A stretch of DNA of 60,744 nt from an uncultured Prevotellaceae bacterium (GTDB lineage Bacteria > Bacteroidota > Bacteroidia > Bacteroidales > Bacteroidaceae): contig CAMZAE010000010.1 of the NCBI GenBank assembly GCA_947304115.1, positions 1 through 60,744 on the forward strand, read 5' to 3'. The notes under the pieces are model-generated. The model searched no databases. It saw only the letters and a list, made by a program, of their open reading frames with translations, and was not told the DNA's origin. Shown here in pieces: positions 1 through 7,449 of the stretch; the stretch's first letter is position 1; every line of letters starts with the position of its first letter. The position numbers were made by a program, and so were the translations under genes.

Positions 1-190
1 GCAAGACTTCACGCTCATTGGTGTTCTTGCCAGCAGAATTACGAATGTCCCAACCCAGAATCTCGAACAATGGGTCAAGGAACTCGTTTCTCACCTGAGT
101 TTCATTGAAACGCGATGTGCGATAAACCTCCTTGCCTTGCTCGTATTTCTGGACGAGGGTTCGTATTTTGTTTTTTATTTCGTTTATCAT
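1..190 (-). CDS. Type IIG-like restriction-modification enzyme, N-terminal fragment
   Basis: Only the first 63 codons are inside the window; the gene runs off the left edge. The start is the ATG at 188-190, 26 bp after the GIY-YIG gene stop. The visible peptide contains FNETQVRNEFLDPLFEILGW, the kind of segment found at the N-terminus of Eco57I-like type IIG enzymes and some HsdR-like subunits, where it starts the nuclease domain before the adenine methyltransferase. Neither the PD-(D/E)xK residues nor the methyltransferase motifs can be seen, so the type IIG call rests on family resemblance and context. It is the last visible gene of the operon that starts with the Xre regulator at 3243. A type I HsdR or a BREX-type methyltransferase is possible but less likely. 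Confidence 0.6.
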   Translation of the reverse strand, partial: MINEIKNKIRTLVQKYEQGKEVYRTSRFNETQVRNEFLDPLFEILGWDIRNSAGKNTNEREVL

Positions 191-216
191 AAGATTTTAT
201 TACGATGTATTTTAAA

Positions 217-891
217 CTATCTATCAGAGTCTTTTCTCAATTCATTTAACGTTTTACCCTTGTAACTAAAGTACTTAGGACCTTGATAAGCCCCTGAAGA
301 GTTTTGCTTGTTTTCTGGCAAAAATTCACGTGTAAAGGCCGAGAGAGACCAAAGGCGGCCTTGGTATTCCACTTTATCATCTGATGCCACGATGACAGAC
401 AGGTTCAATTCATCGAAGACAACTGTATCACCAACATTTAATCCAATCATGTGGAACTTAAACGGTGGTTTCTGCGCTCTGCGTTCATTCTCTTTGCTGT
501 ATGCTTCTATATTCTTGTCCTCCTCCTTGCTCTTGCTGATGACAGGTTTTCCATCAACATAAACAGCCAATTCTGCATCTTCGAGTAAATCTGCTATATC
601 ACGCATAATATCGAGAGCTACGGAAGGAGCGATATTGAAGAATTCACGATTCTGACGAATGCGCAAATCCGTCAAGCGGTCAATCTGCTTGTGAATTTGC
701 TTTTCAACCTTATCGAACTTTGATGTCTTTAAAGTTGCATAAATCTCAAATGGCAGAGGAACTGCCGTATTGTCTAACTCCTTAGAGCGCACATCTACTG
801 GACGCGAACTCTTTCCTATCTTGACCCAATCTTCGCGAAAGCTTGGATTGGTAAGTATATAAACGTAACCTAGACTATTGTCGTTGCTCAT
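217..891 (-). CDS. GIY-YIG (T5orf172/MUG113-like) nuclease-domain protein
   Basis: 224 residues. The N-terminal 90 residues match the GIY-YIG fold as seen in the T5orf172 family: GYVYIL at 8-13, VKIG at 23-26, arginines at 30 and 35, a conserved His at 67 and REFF at 82-85, whose Glu83 would be the metal-binding acid. Residues 91-140 are charged. The C-terminal 80 residues (SDDKVEYQGRLWSLSAF, then YFSYKGKTLNEL) resemble the DUF4357-type tail often attached to restriction-associated proteins. The ATG at 889-891 lies 7 bp after the preceding gene stop, and the restriction-enzyme gene starts 26 bp downstream, so it sits inside a defence-like operon. A nicking or DNA-binding accessory role is inferred from domain and neighbours; no substrate can be read from sequence. 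Confidence 0.75.
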   Translation of the reverse strand: MSNDNSLGYVYILTNPSFREDWVKIGKSSRPVDVRSKELDNTAVPLPFEIYATLKTSKFDKVEKQIHKQIDRLTDLRIRQNREFFNIAPSVALDIMRDIADLLEDAELAVYVDGKPVISKSKEEDKNIEAYSKENERRAQKPPFKFHMIGLNVGDTVVFDELNLSVIVASDDKVEYQGRLWSLSAFTREFLPENKQNSSGAYQGPKYFSYKGKTLNELRKDSDR

Positions 892-898
892 ATTGCAT

Positions 899-1555
899 TT
901 ATATTACGGCCTCTGGTTTTTCTATCACCATATACCTAGCGCCACTTTTAACAAGTGTATCCCAACCATACGGACAGTTATCACGCAGGTAGATGGATTG
1001 CTCGGTAATGGTTTTATCATTCTTATCATCGTATGACTCCGAGGCTACACTGACAAGAGTAATGCACTTGCTACCTTGTTCAGAATCTTCTACCCAGTAA
1101 TTGTCTTCTTCACAGTCGAGCCATTTGTTTGTGACAATCTCCTTTTCAATTCGCTGTGCAAGTGCCAGTCTTTCTTCTGCATCAGGGAGCAACTCTATCA
1201 ACTTGCGATTATAATCCTTGTACAGTGATTTCGCTTTTTTCTTATCCGTCAGTTGTCTGACTTCTGCATCGTATTGGTGCATCAAGCTTTCAGCCTCTTT
1301 GAGAAGCTTGCGAGAGATTGGCTTGAAGTTACAGAACTCACCATCAACTGCAACCATCGGGAATCGACGCTGGGCATTGAGCCCCTTTTCGTCAAGCGAA
1401 TACCACGTCACAATACAGAAGTCTTTGTTTCCTGCATTCCCTTCCACCTCGTTTGCCTCCATGAACACAAGAGGATGTGGAGCCATTCCAACAAAGGCAT
1501 CGCCTTTCTTGAAACGTGGAGTTCCTTCCTTTATTTCGTTGTCAATCTTACTCAT
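899..1555 (-). CDS. Conserved-looking protein of unknown function in defence-like operon
   Basis: 218 residues, soluble, with no signal peptide or membrane segment. I do not recognise a family. The middle third (about 85-140) is rich in Lys, Glu and Asp and should be helical; the ends look like beta-rich small domains (KGDAFVGMAPHPLVF near the N-terminus). Its ATG overlaps the stop of the upstream ATPase gene by 4 bp (the ATGA at 1552-1555), a typical sign of translational coupling, and the GIY-YIG gene follows after 7 bp. Production is therefore probably tied to the ATPase. It may be a partner or substrate-recognition subunit of the ATPase or of the restriction enzyme; that is inference from position only. 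Confidence 0.75.
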   Translation of the reverse strand: MSKIDNEIKEGTPRFKKGDAFVGMAPHPLVFMEANEVEGNAGNKDFCIVTWYSLDEKGLNAQRRFPMVAVDGEFCNFKPISRKLLKEAESLMHQYDAEVRQLTDKKKAKSLYKDYNRKLIELLPDAEERLALAQRIEKEIVTNKWLDCEEDNYWVEDSEQGSKCITLVSVASESYDDKNDKTITEQSIYLRDNCPYGWDTLVKSGARYMVIEKPEAVI

Positions 1556-3018
1556 ATTGCATTAATATTATTCAACTTCCATACCTTAGCCTGTTCCGTA
1601 AGATGGTACATCTGTTTGGGGTGATTAGGCTGGTCAGGATATTTTCTTTCTATAGACCCATCACTAAGTGCTGGATTTATATAATTATCACGGAAAGTCA
1701 TTCTATGTTTAATACCACATAGCTCCATCATTTTGCTGACATTTAAATACTCGTCATGCATTAGTTGAACCAACTTTTCTACTTGAACGGAACTTGGACG
1801 ATAGTTAGACGGTACTTGGACGGTACTTGAACGGTCAAACTCATTTTCGGTTGTCCACTCTGCCATCAATGTTGCCTTCAGGATGAATGCATCGACATGG
1901 AATGATGGGATAGCACAACCTTTTGTTTCCAACTCACTGCAGATACGGTCAATACCCTCGCCAAACTCCTTGACATACTTGTATGCCTTTAGGTATTGGG
2001 CGATCTTGGGATTACGAGAAAAGTGGGTATGACGTATGTTGTCTGGTCTCACTAGCCCAGGCAAATCTCCTGGAGTCTCAAAGACAAGGCGATCGTCAAA
2101 CATCTTTATCTGTATCTCGGTGCCTTTGATGTTGTAGGCTCTGTGACAGCAACTATTGACAACCATCTCTTGTATGGCGTACTTTGAGTAGTTGCGACGA
2201 GTAACGAAAACACCATGCTCTCCGAGGAATGAGTGTTCACTGACTTGCGTTTCCAAATAGCTGATAGTGCTTCGAACCTGCTGAAGTATGGCACCCTCGA
2301 ATGTCACATCTTTGATAACATTCATGTCTCTGCCCACTTTCTCCTCTTTTCCTTCATAACGGATGAAGCGAGTGCGGGCACGAGGGAAGAAACGCTGTGG
2401 ATTCTTGCCAAAGAGAAGGATGCATGCAGTACTTACTTTCTGCTGCCCATCTGCCTCTATAACGAAATCATTATTCTCTCGCAGATACTCCATGCCAGAC
2501 TTCCCATAGCCGATGACACTAATATAATCATTGACAAGAGTCATGTCAATATCATCGATGGTAGCACCATAAACATCCTTGTCTTCGTAATATCGTTCGC
2601 CCTTATCATAGAGGAGTTGCATGCGTTCGTCAAAGTTGAGTTTCTTGCTTTTGTCGCCTACCCGCATGAAACATTCGTCTGCTTGATTGGTATGAAGTTG
2701 ACTGCTTGCAGGAATGTGCATTAGAAGAATGCGATTCTCCTTACCACTATAATCCGTACATGGCAGATACTCGCACCTAACTTTTACAGACGGATTGCAG
2801 AAGTCGAAAGGGACGCGAAGCAACTCATTGAGCCGTTCCTCGTTTCCATTAATCCCTTCTATTCTGCGAGTCTTGTCAGAAACGCCAATGGCAAGCACAC
2901 CACCATCGGCATTAGCCATAGCCACAATAGGTATTGCTAATGCCTTGGGGTCAATCTGAATGCTCTTACAATCGAATGTCTGGCATTCTTTGCGAGCCTG
3001 TATTTCTTCTATTGTCAT
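1552..3018 (-). CDS. AlbA_2/GHKL ATP-binding protein with winged-helix C-terminus
   Basis: 488 residues. Residues 13-130 form an AlbA_2 (Schlafen-like AlbA) domain, with MANADGGVLAIGVSD at 34-48. A GHKL-type ATPase region follows, with EMVVNSCCHRAY at 284-295 (family pattern E-hh-N-hhh-HR) and a glycine loop near 317-321. The C-terminal 75 residues look like the winged-helix end of this family. The two parts are joined by a linker (395-413) coded by five 11-bp DNA repeats. Members of the family are often annotated as ATP-dependent helicase RecG-like or putative transcriptional regulators and often sit in defence islands. It follows the Xre gene by 9 bp and overlaps the next gene by 4 bp. A regulatory or sensor ATPase of the locus is a reasonable inference; enzymatic activity is not shown. 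Confidence 0.85.
   Translation of the reverse strand: MTIEEIQARKECQTFDCKSIQIDPKALAIPIVAMANADGGVLAIGVSDKTRRIEGINGNEERLNELLRVPFDFCNPSVKVRCEYLPCTDYSGKENRILLMHIPASSQLHTNQADECFMRVGDKSKKLNFDERMQLLYDKGERYYEDKDVYGATIDDIDMTLVNDYISVIGYGKSGMEYLRENNDFVIEADGQQKVSTACILLFGKNPQRFFPRARTRFIRYEGKEEKVGRDMNVIKDVTFEGAILQQVRSTISYLETQVSEHSFLGEHGVFVTRRNYSKYAIQEMVVNSCCHRAYNIKGTEIQIKMFDDRLVFETPGDLPGLVRPDNIRHTHFSRNPKIAQYLKAYKYVKEFGEGIDRICSELETKGCAIPSFHVDAFILKATLMAEWTTENEFDRSSTVQVPSNYRPSSVQVEKLVQLMHDEYLNVSKMMELCGIKHRMTFRDNYINPALSDGSIERKYPDQPNHPKQMYHLTEQAKVWKLNNINAI
1781..1835 (-). repeat. Five 11-bp tandem units inside the ATPase gene
   Basis: On the plus strand the units are ACTTGAACGGA, ACTTGGACGAT, AGTTAGACGGT, ACTTGGACGGT and ACTTGAACGGT, with no gaps. 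Eleven is not a multiple of three, so the array reads as an 11-residue peptide period (the STVQV and SSVQV copies are 11 residues apart), and gain or loss of one unit would shift the reading frame before the winged-helix domain. Confidence 0.95.
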
Positions 3019-3027
3019 CGTTTTGGC

Positions 3028-3243
3028 TTATTTCTCTTGATTGAATTCTTCTTGTCTCACCAACTCCTGTACAGGCACTTCAAGCGCATTGGCTATTGCT
3101 ATAAGTGCTTCAAGGCTTGGCTGGGTGGTATTGGTGACCCATTTGGAAATAGTTGCCTGATCCTTTCCAAGCTTATCCGCCAACCACTTGTTGTTTAGGT
3201 CGTGTTCTGCTAGAACGATTCTTATCCGATTTAATTTTGCCAT
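3028..3243 (-). CDS. Xre-family helix-turn-helix regulator
   Basis: 71 residues, the usual size for a single-domain Cro/CI-type repressor. The HTH covers about residues 14-62: WLADKLGKDQATISKW supplies helices 2 and 3, and PSLEALIAIANALEV is the typical helix-4/5 segment. It is the first gene of the five-gene operon and lies 9 bp before the ATPase gene. A TATCTTTG -7 box sits 23 bp upstream of the ATG (3241-3243). The usual role of such a gene is autorepression of its operon; the 11-bp iterons further upstream are possible targets, although they lie beyond the core promoter. Confidence 0.9.
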   Translation of the reverse strand: MAKLNRIRIVLAEHDLNNKWLADKLGKDQATISKWVTNTTQPSLEALIAIANALEVPVQELVRQEEFNQEK

Positions 3244-3266
3244 GATAGATTTCTCTTATTTGAGGG

Positions 3267-3274
3267 CAAAGATA
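3267..3274 (-). promoter_or_regulatory. -7 box of the defence-like operon
   Basis: The minus strand reads TATCTTTG, a perfect Bacteroidota TAnnTTTG -7 element, 23 bp upstream of the Xre ATG. No convincing TTG -33 box was found at the expected distance. Confidence 0.6.
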
Positions 3275-3421
3275 CAAAAATTTATTCATAATTCAGTAGA
3301 ATACACTTAATTTTTATTGTTTGTGGTGAAAATTTGATGATTTTATCAAGTATTTGGCGTCGTTACTTGCACAAACAAGTCATTTTGACAATGTAATCGC
3401 ATTCCTCTTCGAGCATAATTT

Positions 3422-3540
3422 AATTTGCTGGCAATTTGCTGGCAACTTGCTGAAACAATCAAAATGCGGATACAAGCATGTCTAATATGCTGATAATCAG
3501 TGATAATTATAAACAAGTTTAATTTGCTGGTAATTTGCCA
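3422..3540. repeat. 11-bp iterons upstream of the Xre operon
   Basis: Three contiguous copies of AATTTGCTGGC-like 11-mers (3422-3452) and two more at 3521-3540, about 90 bp apart. The unit is one helical turn, so bound proteins would lie on one face. The array lies 180-300 bp upstream of the Xre gene, in a stretch with no credible coding frame. It could be an operator, a recombination site or a relic of a mobile element. Confidence 0.7.
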
Positions 3541-3746
3541 AAGAAAGAGACAATGGAGCTCTTTTACAGGTATTCCTGAATAAGAAAGTGCCAATAGTGG
3601 CAGATATTTAATGCGACCAAGACAAGCCTCACGACTAAAAGTTGCCAGTTTTGGCATATTTTAGTAATGACAGGGGCATTTCCGCATTCCATAATCAATC
3701 CAAATCAAGAAAATGTAGCAAGAATGTGATATTTTATGTGTTTTCT

Positions 3747-3778
3747 TTTGGTTGCTTGGGGATAAATCTGTACCTTTG
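3747..3778 (+). promoter_or_regulatory. Consensus Bacteroidota promoter without an obvious gene
   Basis: TTTG at 3747-3750, a 20-bp spacer, then TACCTTTG at 3771-3778. Both boxes and the spacing fit the Bacteroidota vegetative promoter. The next credible ORF starts only at 4174, and a hairpin terminator lies between. Confidence 0.75.
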
Positions 3779-3785
3779 CAGTGAT

Positions 3786-3957
3786 TTTGTAACATGTTGA
3801 TTATCAATGGTTATTTCCGTTTTTGCGACATGTGTGCAACATCCGGTGCTAACGCATTGATAGTCAGTTAAAGTCGTTTTCGAGGAGGTGAAGTAACAAC
3901 TGATAATCAATAGTGAAACCTCATACGTACAGCCCAATTGAGCTGTACGTTTTTTTT
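3786..3957 (+). ncRNA. Candidate small RNA of about 170 nt
   Basis: Bounded by the consensus promoter ending at 3778 and the hairpin plus T-run ending at 3957. Inside, 3855-3869 and 3898-3912 are imperfect inverted repeats that could pair as a stem (12 of 15 positions). The only ATG-led frame in the unit (from 3794) codes about 25 residues with no recognisable features. A GAGGAGGTGAAG stretch at about 3882 looks like a strong Shine-Dalgarno, which is unusual in this phylum, but no ORF follows it. The unit could also be the leader and tail of a deleted gene, for example an integrase. No known RNA family is recognised. Confidence 0.4.
3925..3957 (+). terminator. Intrinsic terminator
   Basis: Perfect 9-bp stem ACGTACAGC (3925-3933) and GCTGTACGT (3942-3950) with an 8-nt loop, followed by seven further T residues. 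It is oriented to end plus-strand transcription coming from the promoter at 3747-3778. Confidence 0.8.
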
Positions 3958-4173
3958 ATTCGGTATTTAGCGACAGACAGATATACAAGCAGGAATGAAA
4001 ATAGTCCGATAAAAATGATGGTGTTTCAGGAATTATTCGTAACTTTACCGAACAAAAAACAATTCAGGCTCACAATGGCGGCTTTCCACATGCAAAGCAA
4101 AAGAGCAGTTACCATTGTCTTAGCCACACTGGGGCATCATTCTGAAAAAGGTAATGCTAATTCATAAAAGGAA

Positions 4174-6396
4174 ATGAGAAATATCTTATTGATGGCTGTT
4201 GCCGTGCTGACGATTGGTACAGCAAACGCCCAGACAGACAGCACAGCAGTCAAGAGGAAAAGGGTGGGCGTCGTGCTCAGTGGCGGCGGAGCAAAGGGTA
4301 TGGCGCACATCGGTGTGCTGAAGGTCTTAGAGAAAGCGGGCATACCTGTTGACATCGTAACCGGCACTTCGATGGGAAGCATTATCGGTGGTCTCTATTC
4401 CATAGGTTACAACGCCAATGCACTCGACTCTGTGGCACGGGCACAGGACTGGAGCTACGTCATCAGCGACAAGGAGGATATGCGCAAACAGAGCCTTAGA
4501 GACAGGCTGAGGCAGTACACCTACTTTTTTACCACGGGGCTGACCATCGGCAAACGCGACATGAATGCCGGCGGTCTGATTAAAGGAAAAAATCTGGCAG
4601 AATTGTTCCAGCAACTCTGCACGGGCTATACCGACTCGCTGGATTTCTCGAAGGACCTCCCCATTCCCTTTGCCTGCGTAGCAACGGACATCATAGACAA
4701 CTCCGAGATTGATTTCCACAGTGGGCGACTTCCTCAGGCCATGCGCTCCTCTATGTCTATCCCCGGAGCCTTCTCCCCCGTCAGAATCGGCGAAAGAGTG
4801 CTGGTGGACGGCGGTTTGAAAAACAACTACCCTGCCGACATTGCCAAGGAGATGGGAGCAGAGATTATCATTGGTGTTACCGTGCAGGGTGCTCCAAAAG
4901 TGGCCGAAGACATGGGTGGCACAATGAGCATCATCAGCCAAATAGTGGACGTGAACTGCAAAAACAAGGTAGAGGACAATCTGGCAATTACAGACTTACA
5001 CATGCAGGTGAACACCAAGGGCTACGGCTCTGCCAGTTTCTCTGCCGCAGCCATAGACACGCTCATTCGCCGAGGAGAAGAAGAGGCTATGCGCCATTGG
5101 GATGAGATTATTGCCTTGAAGCAGCGTATTGGTATTGACGAAGCGTTTCGTCCCACCATTCTTAATCCCCTGCGTCCGCAGGTTATGACAGAGAAGCAGC
5201 GCGTCACAAGCTATACTTTCGAGAATATGACTCCGCAGGCAGAGAAGTTCCTGCGCCAGAAATTCCATTTGCAGAAGAACGACAGCATTGATGTAAAATC
5301 TTCACAGGAAATCACCACCTGCATGCGCACCGACCTGTTCTACCAGACTGCCGAGTGCCGCTTCGTGCCAGACGGGGATGGCGTGCGTGTTATCATCACG
5401 GCAGGGAATCGGAAGACCGTTCAACTGCATGCTGGCATGCGCTACGATACGGAGGAACATGCCTCTTTGCAAGTTAGTGCAGAAATTCCCCTGAAGACAT
5501 CGACTCCTGTTAACTCCGACATAACGCTCAGGCTGGGCAAGCGCATGATGGCACAATGCGACCTAACTTTCCATCCGCTCAGTTTTACCCGACCTACTGT
5601 TTCTTATTCCTTCCGCAGAAATGACATAGATGTCTATGTTCATGGAGACCACGACTACAATATCCTATACCATCAGCACCAGGCAGAGCTATTGCCTTTC
5701 AACTTCGATGTCCGGCACTTCAACCTGCAGATGGGACTGCGCTGGGATTATGTAAGATACCGAGACATATTGATGTCTGAAGAGAAAAGCACAACTCTGA
5801 CACTTGATAACAAACACTATTTCAGCTATCGCGCCAGGGCAGACTATAACAACGAGGATAATTGGATTTTCCCCACTCGCGGTGCCCGTTTCAAGGCTGA
5901 GTATGCCTTTGTGACAGACAATTTCCTGCATCTCAACGGCCAATCGGGTATGAGTGATGTCAGTGCCAATTGGCGCATGTCGTTCACCTTTGGCAAACGG
6001 TTCACCCTCCAGCCCATGGTCTATGGCCGGATGCTCTTCGGCAACGAGGTTCACAACATCTTCGGCAACATCATCGGCGGTAATTGGTTCAGCCATTATA
6101 TTGACCAGCAGATGCCTTTTGCAGGTGTCGGCAACATGGAGTATGTGGGAAAACAGTTCGTCGCCGCTCAACTTCAGGGACAAATGCGCATAGGCAAGAA
6201 CCATTACGCATTATTACGCTTTGCCGCCGGCCAACAGTCCAACAGGCTGAAAGAACTCTTTGACGACCGCACGCTACTGGGCGGGCAGATTGCCTATTAC
6301 TACAACACTATCTTCGGCCCTTTGGGCGCCACCTTTGGCTATAGCAACCACACCAAGAAACCATACTTCTTCCTTGATTTGGGATACGAATTCTAA
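4174..6396 (+). CDS. Patatin-like phospholipase fused to POTRA and outer-membrane beta-barrel (type Vd-like)
   Basis: 740 residues. A signal peptide (cut after about residue 19) is followed by a patatin domain: oxyanion motif SGGGAKG at 36-42, nucleophile Ser66 in GTSMG, and catalytic Asp212 in VDGG. A POTRA-like linker covers about 340-430, and the remaining 300 residues alternate in the manner of a BamA/Omp85-type 16-stranded barrel, ending with the aromatic LGYEF. This architecture matches the PlpD-type autotransporters and the RssA-like outer-membrane patatins of Bacteroidota. It should hydrolyse phospholipids or other acyl esters at the outer membrane. The start follows an unremarkable A-rich leader; TAACTTTAC at 4037-4045 is only a weak -7 candidate. 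pfkA follows after 75 bp on the same strand. Confidence 0.9.
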   Translation: MRNILLMAVAVLTIGTANAQTDSTAVKRKRVGVVLSGGGAKGMAHIGVLKVLEKAGIPVDIVTGTSMGSIIGGLYSIGYNANALDSVARAQDWSYVISDKEDMRKQSLRDRLRQYTYFFTTGLTIGKRDMNAGGLIKGKNLAELFQQLCTGYTDSLDFSKDLPIPFACVATDIIDNSEIDFHSGRLPQAMRSSMSIPGAFSPVRIGERVLVDGGLKNNYPADIAKEMGAEIIIGVTVQGAPKVAEDMGGTMSIISQIVDVNCKNKVEDNLAITDLHMQVNTKGYGSASFSAAAIDTLIRRGEEEAMRHWDEIIALKQRIGIDEAFRPTILNPLRPQVMTEKQRVTSYTFENMTPQAEKFLRQKFHLQKNDSIDVKSSQEITTCMRTDLFYQTAECRFVPDGDGVRVIITAGNRKTVQLHAGMRYDTEEHASLQVSAEIPLKTSTPVNSDITLRLGKRMMAQCDLTFHPLSFTRPTVSYSFRRNDIDVYVHGDHDYNILYHQHQAELLPFNFDVRHFNLQMGLRWDYVRYRDILMSEEKSTTLTLDNKHYFSYRARADYNNEDNWIFPTRGARFKAEYAFVTDNFLHLNGQSGMSDVSANWRMSFTFGKRFTLQPMVYGRMLFGNEVHNIFGNIIGGNWFSHYIDQQMPFAGVGNMEYVGKQFVAAQLQGQMRIGKNHYALLRFAAGQQSNRLKELFDDRTLLGGQIAYYYNTIFGPLGATFGYSNHTKKPYFFLDLGYEF

Positions 6397-6471
6397 AGTG
6401 CGTAACAGGGCGTTTGGAACAAATGCCATGCTCATAGGAAATAAGATAAGAACATAAAACAGGACACAAAA

Positions 6472-7449
6472 ATGGGTAAGATTAAAACTATCGGCGTCTT
6501 GACGTCGGGCGGCGATGCCCCTGGCATGAACGCAGCCATTCGTTCCGTGACACGTGCCGGCATTTATAATGGCTTCAGCATCAAAGGCATCTACCGAGGC
6601 TACGAAGGACTCATTAATGGCGAGACAAAGGCCTTCACTACAGAAGATGTTTCGGGTATCATCTCTCGTGGCGGCACAATTCTGAAAACCGCCAGAAGCA
6701 AGGATTTTATGACACCTGAAGGCAGACAGAGGGCGTATGAGACTTGTCAGCGCGAAGAAATAGATGCGCTTGTCGTCATTGGTGGCAACGGTTCACTTTC
6801 CGGAGCACGTATTTTCGCAGAGGAATTCGACTTTCCTATCATTGGACTGCCCGGCACCATCGACAATGACCTTTACGGCACCGATGCCACCATCGGCTAT
6901 GACACCACCATGAACACTATCATGGATTGTGTGGACCGCATCCGCGACACGGCCAATTCACACGAGCGCATTTTCTTCGTTGAAGTAATGGGACGCGAGG
7001 CTGGATACTTAGCCCAGAACACTGCCATTGCTTGCGGAGCAGAAGCAGCCATCATTCCCGAAGACATGACTGATGCCGACCAGTTGGCCGAATTCATGCA
7101 TCGAGGCATCCGAAAGTCCAAGAAATCATGTATCGTCATCGTCTCTGAAAGCCCCAAGTGCGGTGCCCTCTACTATGCCGACCGTGTGAAGAAGGAGTTC
7201 CCGGGCTTCGATGTGCGTGTATCCATTCTCGGCCACCTGCAGCGCGGCGGCAGTCCGTCTGCCCGCGACCGCATCCTTGCCAGTTGCATGGGTGTAGGAG
7301 CTGTCGAGGCCATCAAGCAGGGCCAGCGTAACGTGATGATAGGCTATCGCTTTAACGATGTGGTCTATGTGCCGTTTAGCGAATGCATCCGCACTGACAA
7401 GCCTTTCGACAAGCGACTCATCAAGGTGCTCGACGAACTGAGCATTTAG
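6472..7449 (+). CDS. pfkA: 6-phosphofructokinase
   Basis: 325 residues, the usual length of a bacterial group I PfkA. It phosphorylates fructose 6-phosphate to fructose 1,6-bisphosphate in glycolysis. Visible motifs: [10 protein letters not shown] at 11-20 (phosphate loop), TIDND at 129-133 with catalytic Asp131, MGREAGYLA, and [14 protein letters not shown] near 250. The cofactor loop reads GGNGS (104-108): the Gly that favours ATP is kept, but the Asp equivalent to E. coli Asp103 is Asn106, a substitution that could alter metal-nucleotide binding. The stop codon overlaps that of the convergent gene by 4 bp (7446-7449), so no terminator separates them. Confidence 0.95.
   Translation: MGKIKTIGVLTSGGDAPGMNAAIRSVTRAGIYNGFSIKGIYRGYEGLINGETKAFTTEDVSGIISRGGTILKTARSKDFMTPEGRQRAYETCQREEIDALVVIGGNGSLSGARIFAEEFDFPIIGLPGTIDNDLYGTDATIGYDTTMNTIMDCVDRIRDTANSHERIFFVEVMGREAGYLAQNTAIACGAEAAIIPEDMTDADQLAEFMHRGIRKSKKSCIVIVSESPKCGALYYADRVKKEFPGFDVRVSILGHLQRGGSPSARDRILASCMGVGAVEAIKQGQRNVMIGYRFNDVVYVPFSECIRTDKPFDKRLIKVLDELSI

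Noticed and set aside
3346..3657. 103-codon minus-strand frame in the 3244-4173 gap
   Set aside because: It contains the 11-bp iterons, has no domain, and lies away from any promoter; repeats explain the open frame.
3734..4167. Two short frames between the Xre operon and the patatin gene
   Set aside because: They overlap the promoter and terminator of the small-RNA candidate and resemble nothing known.
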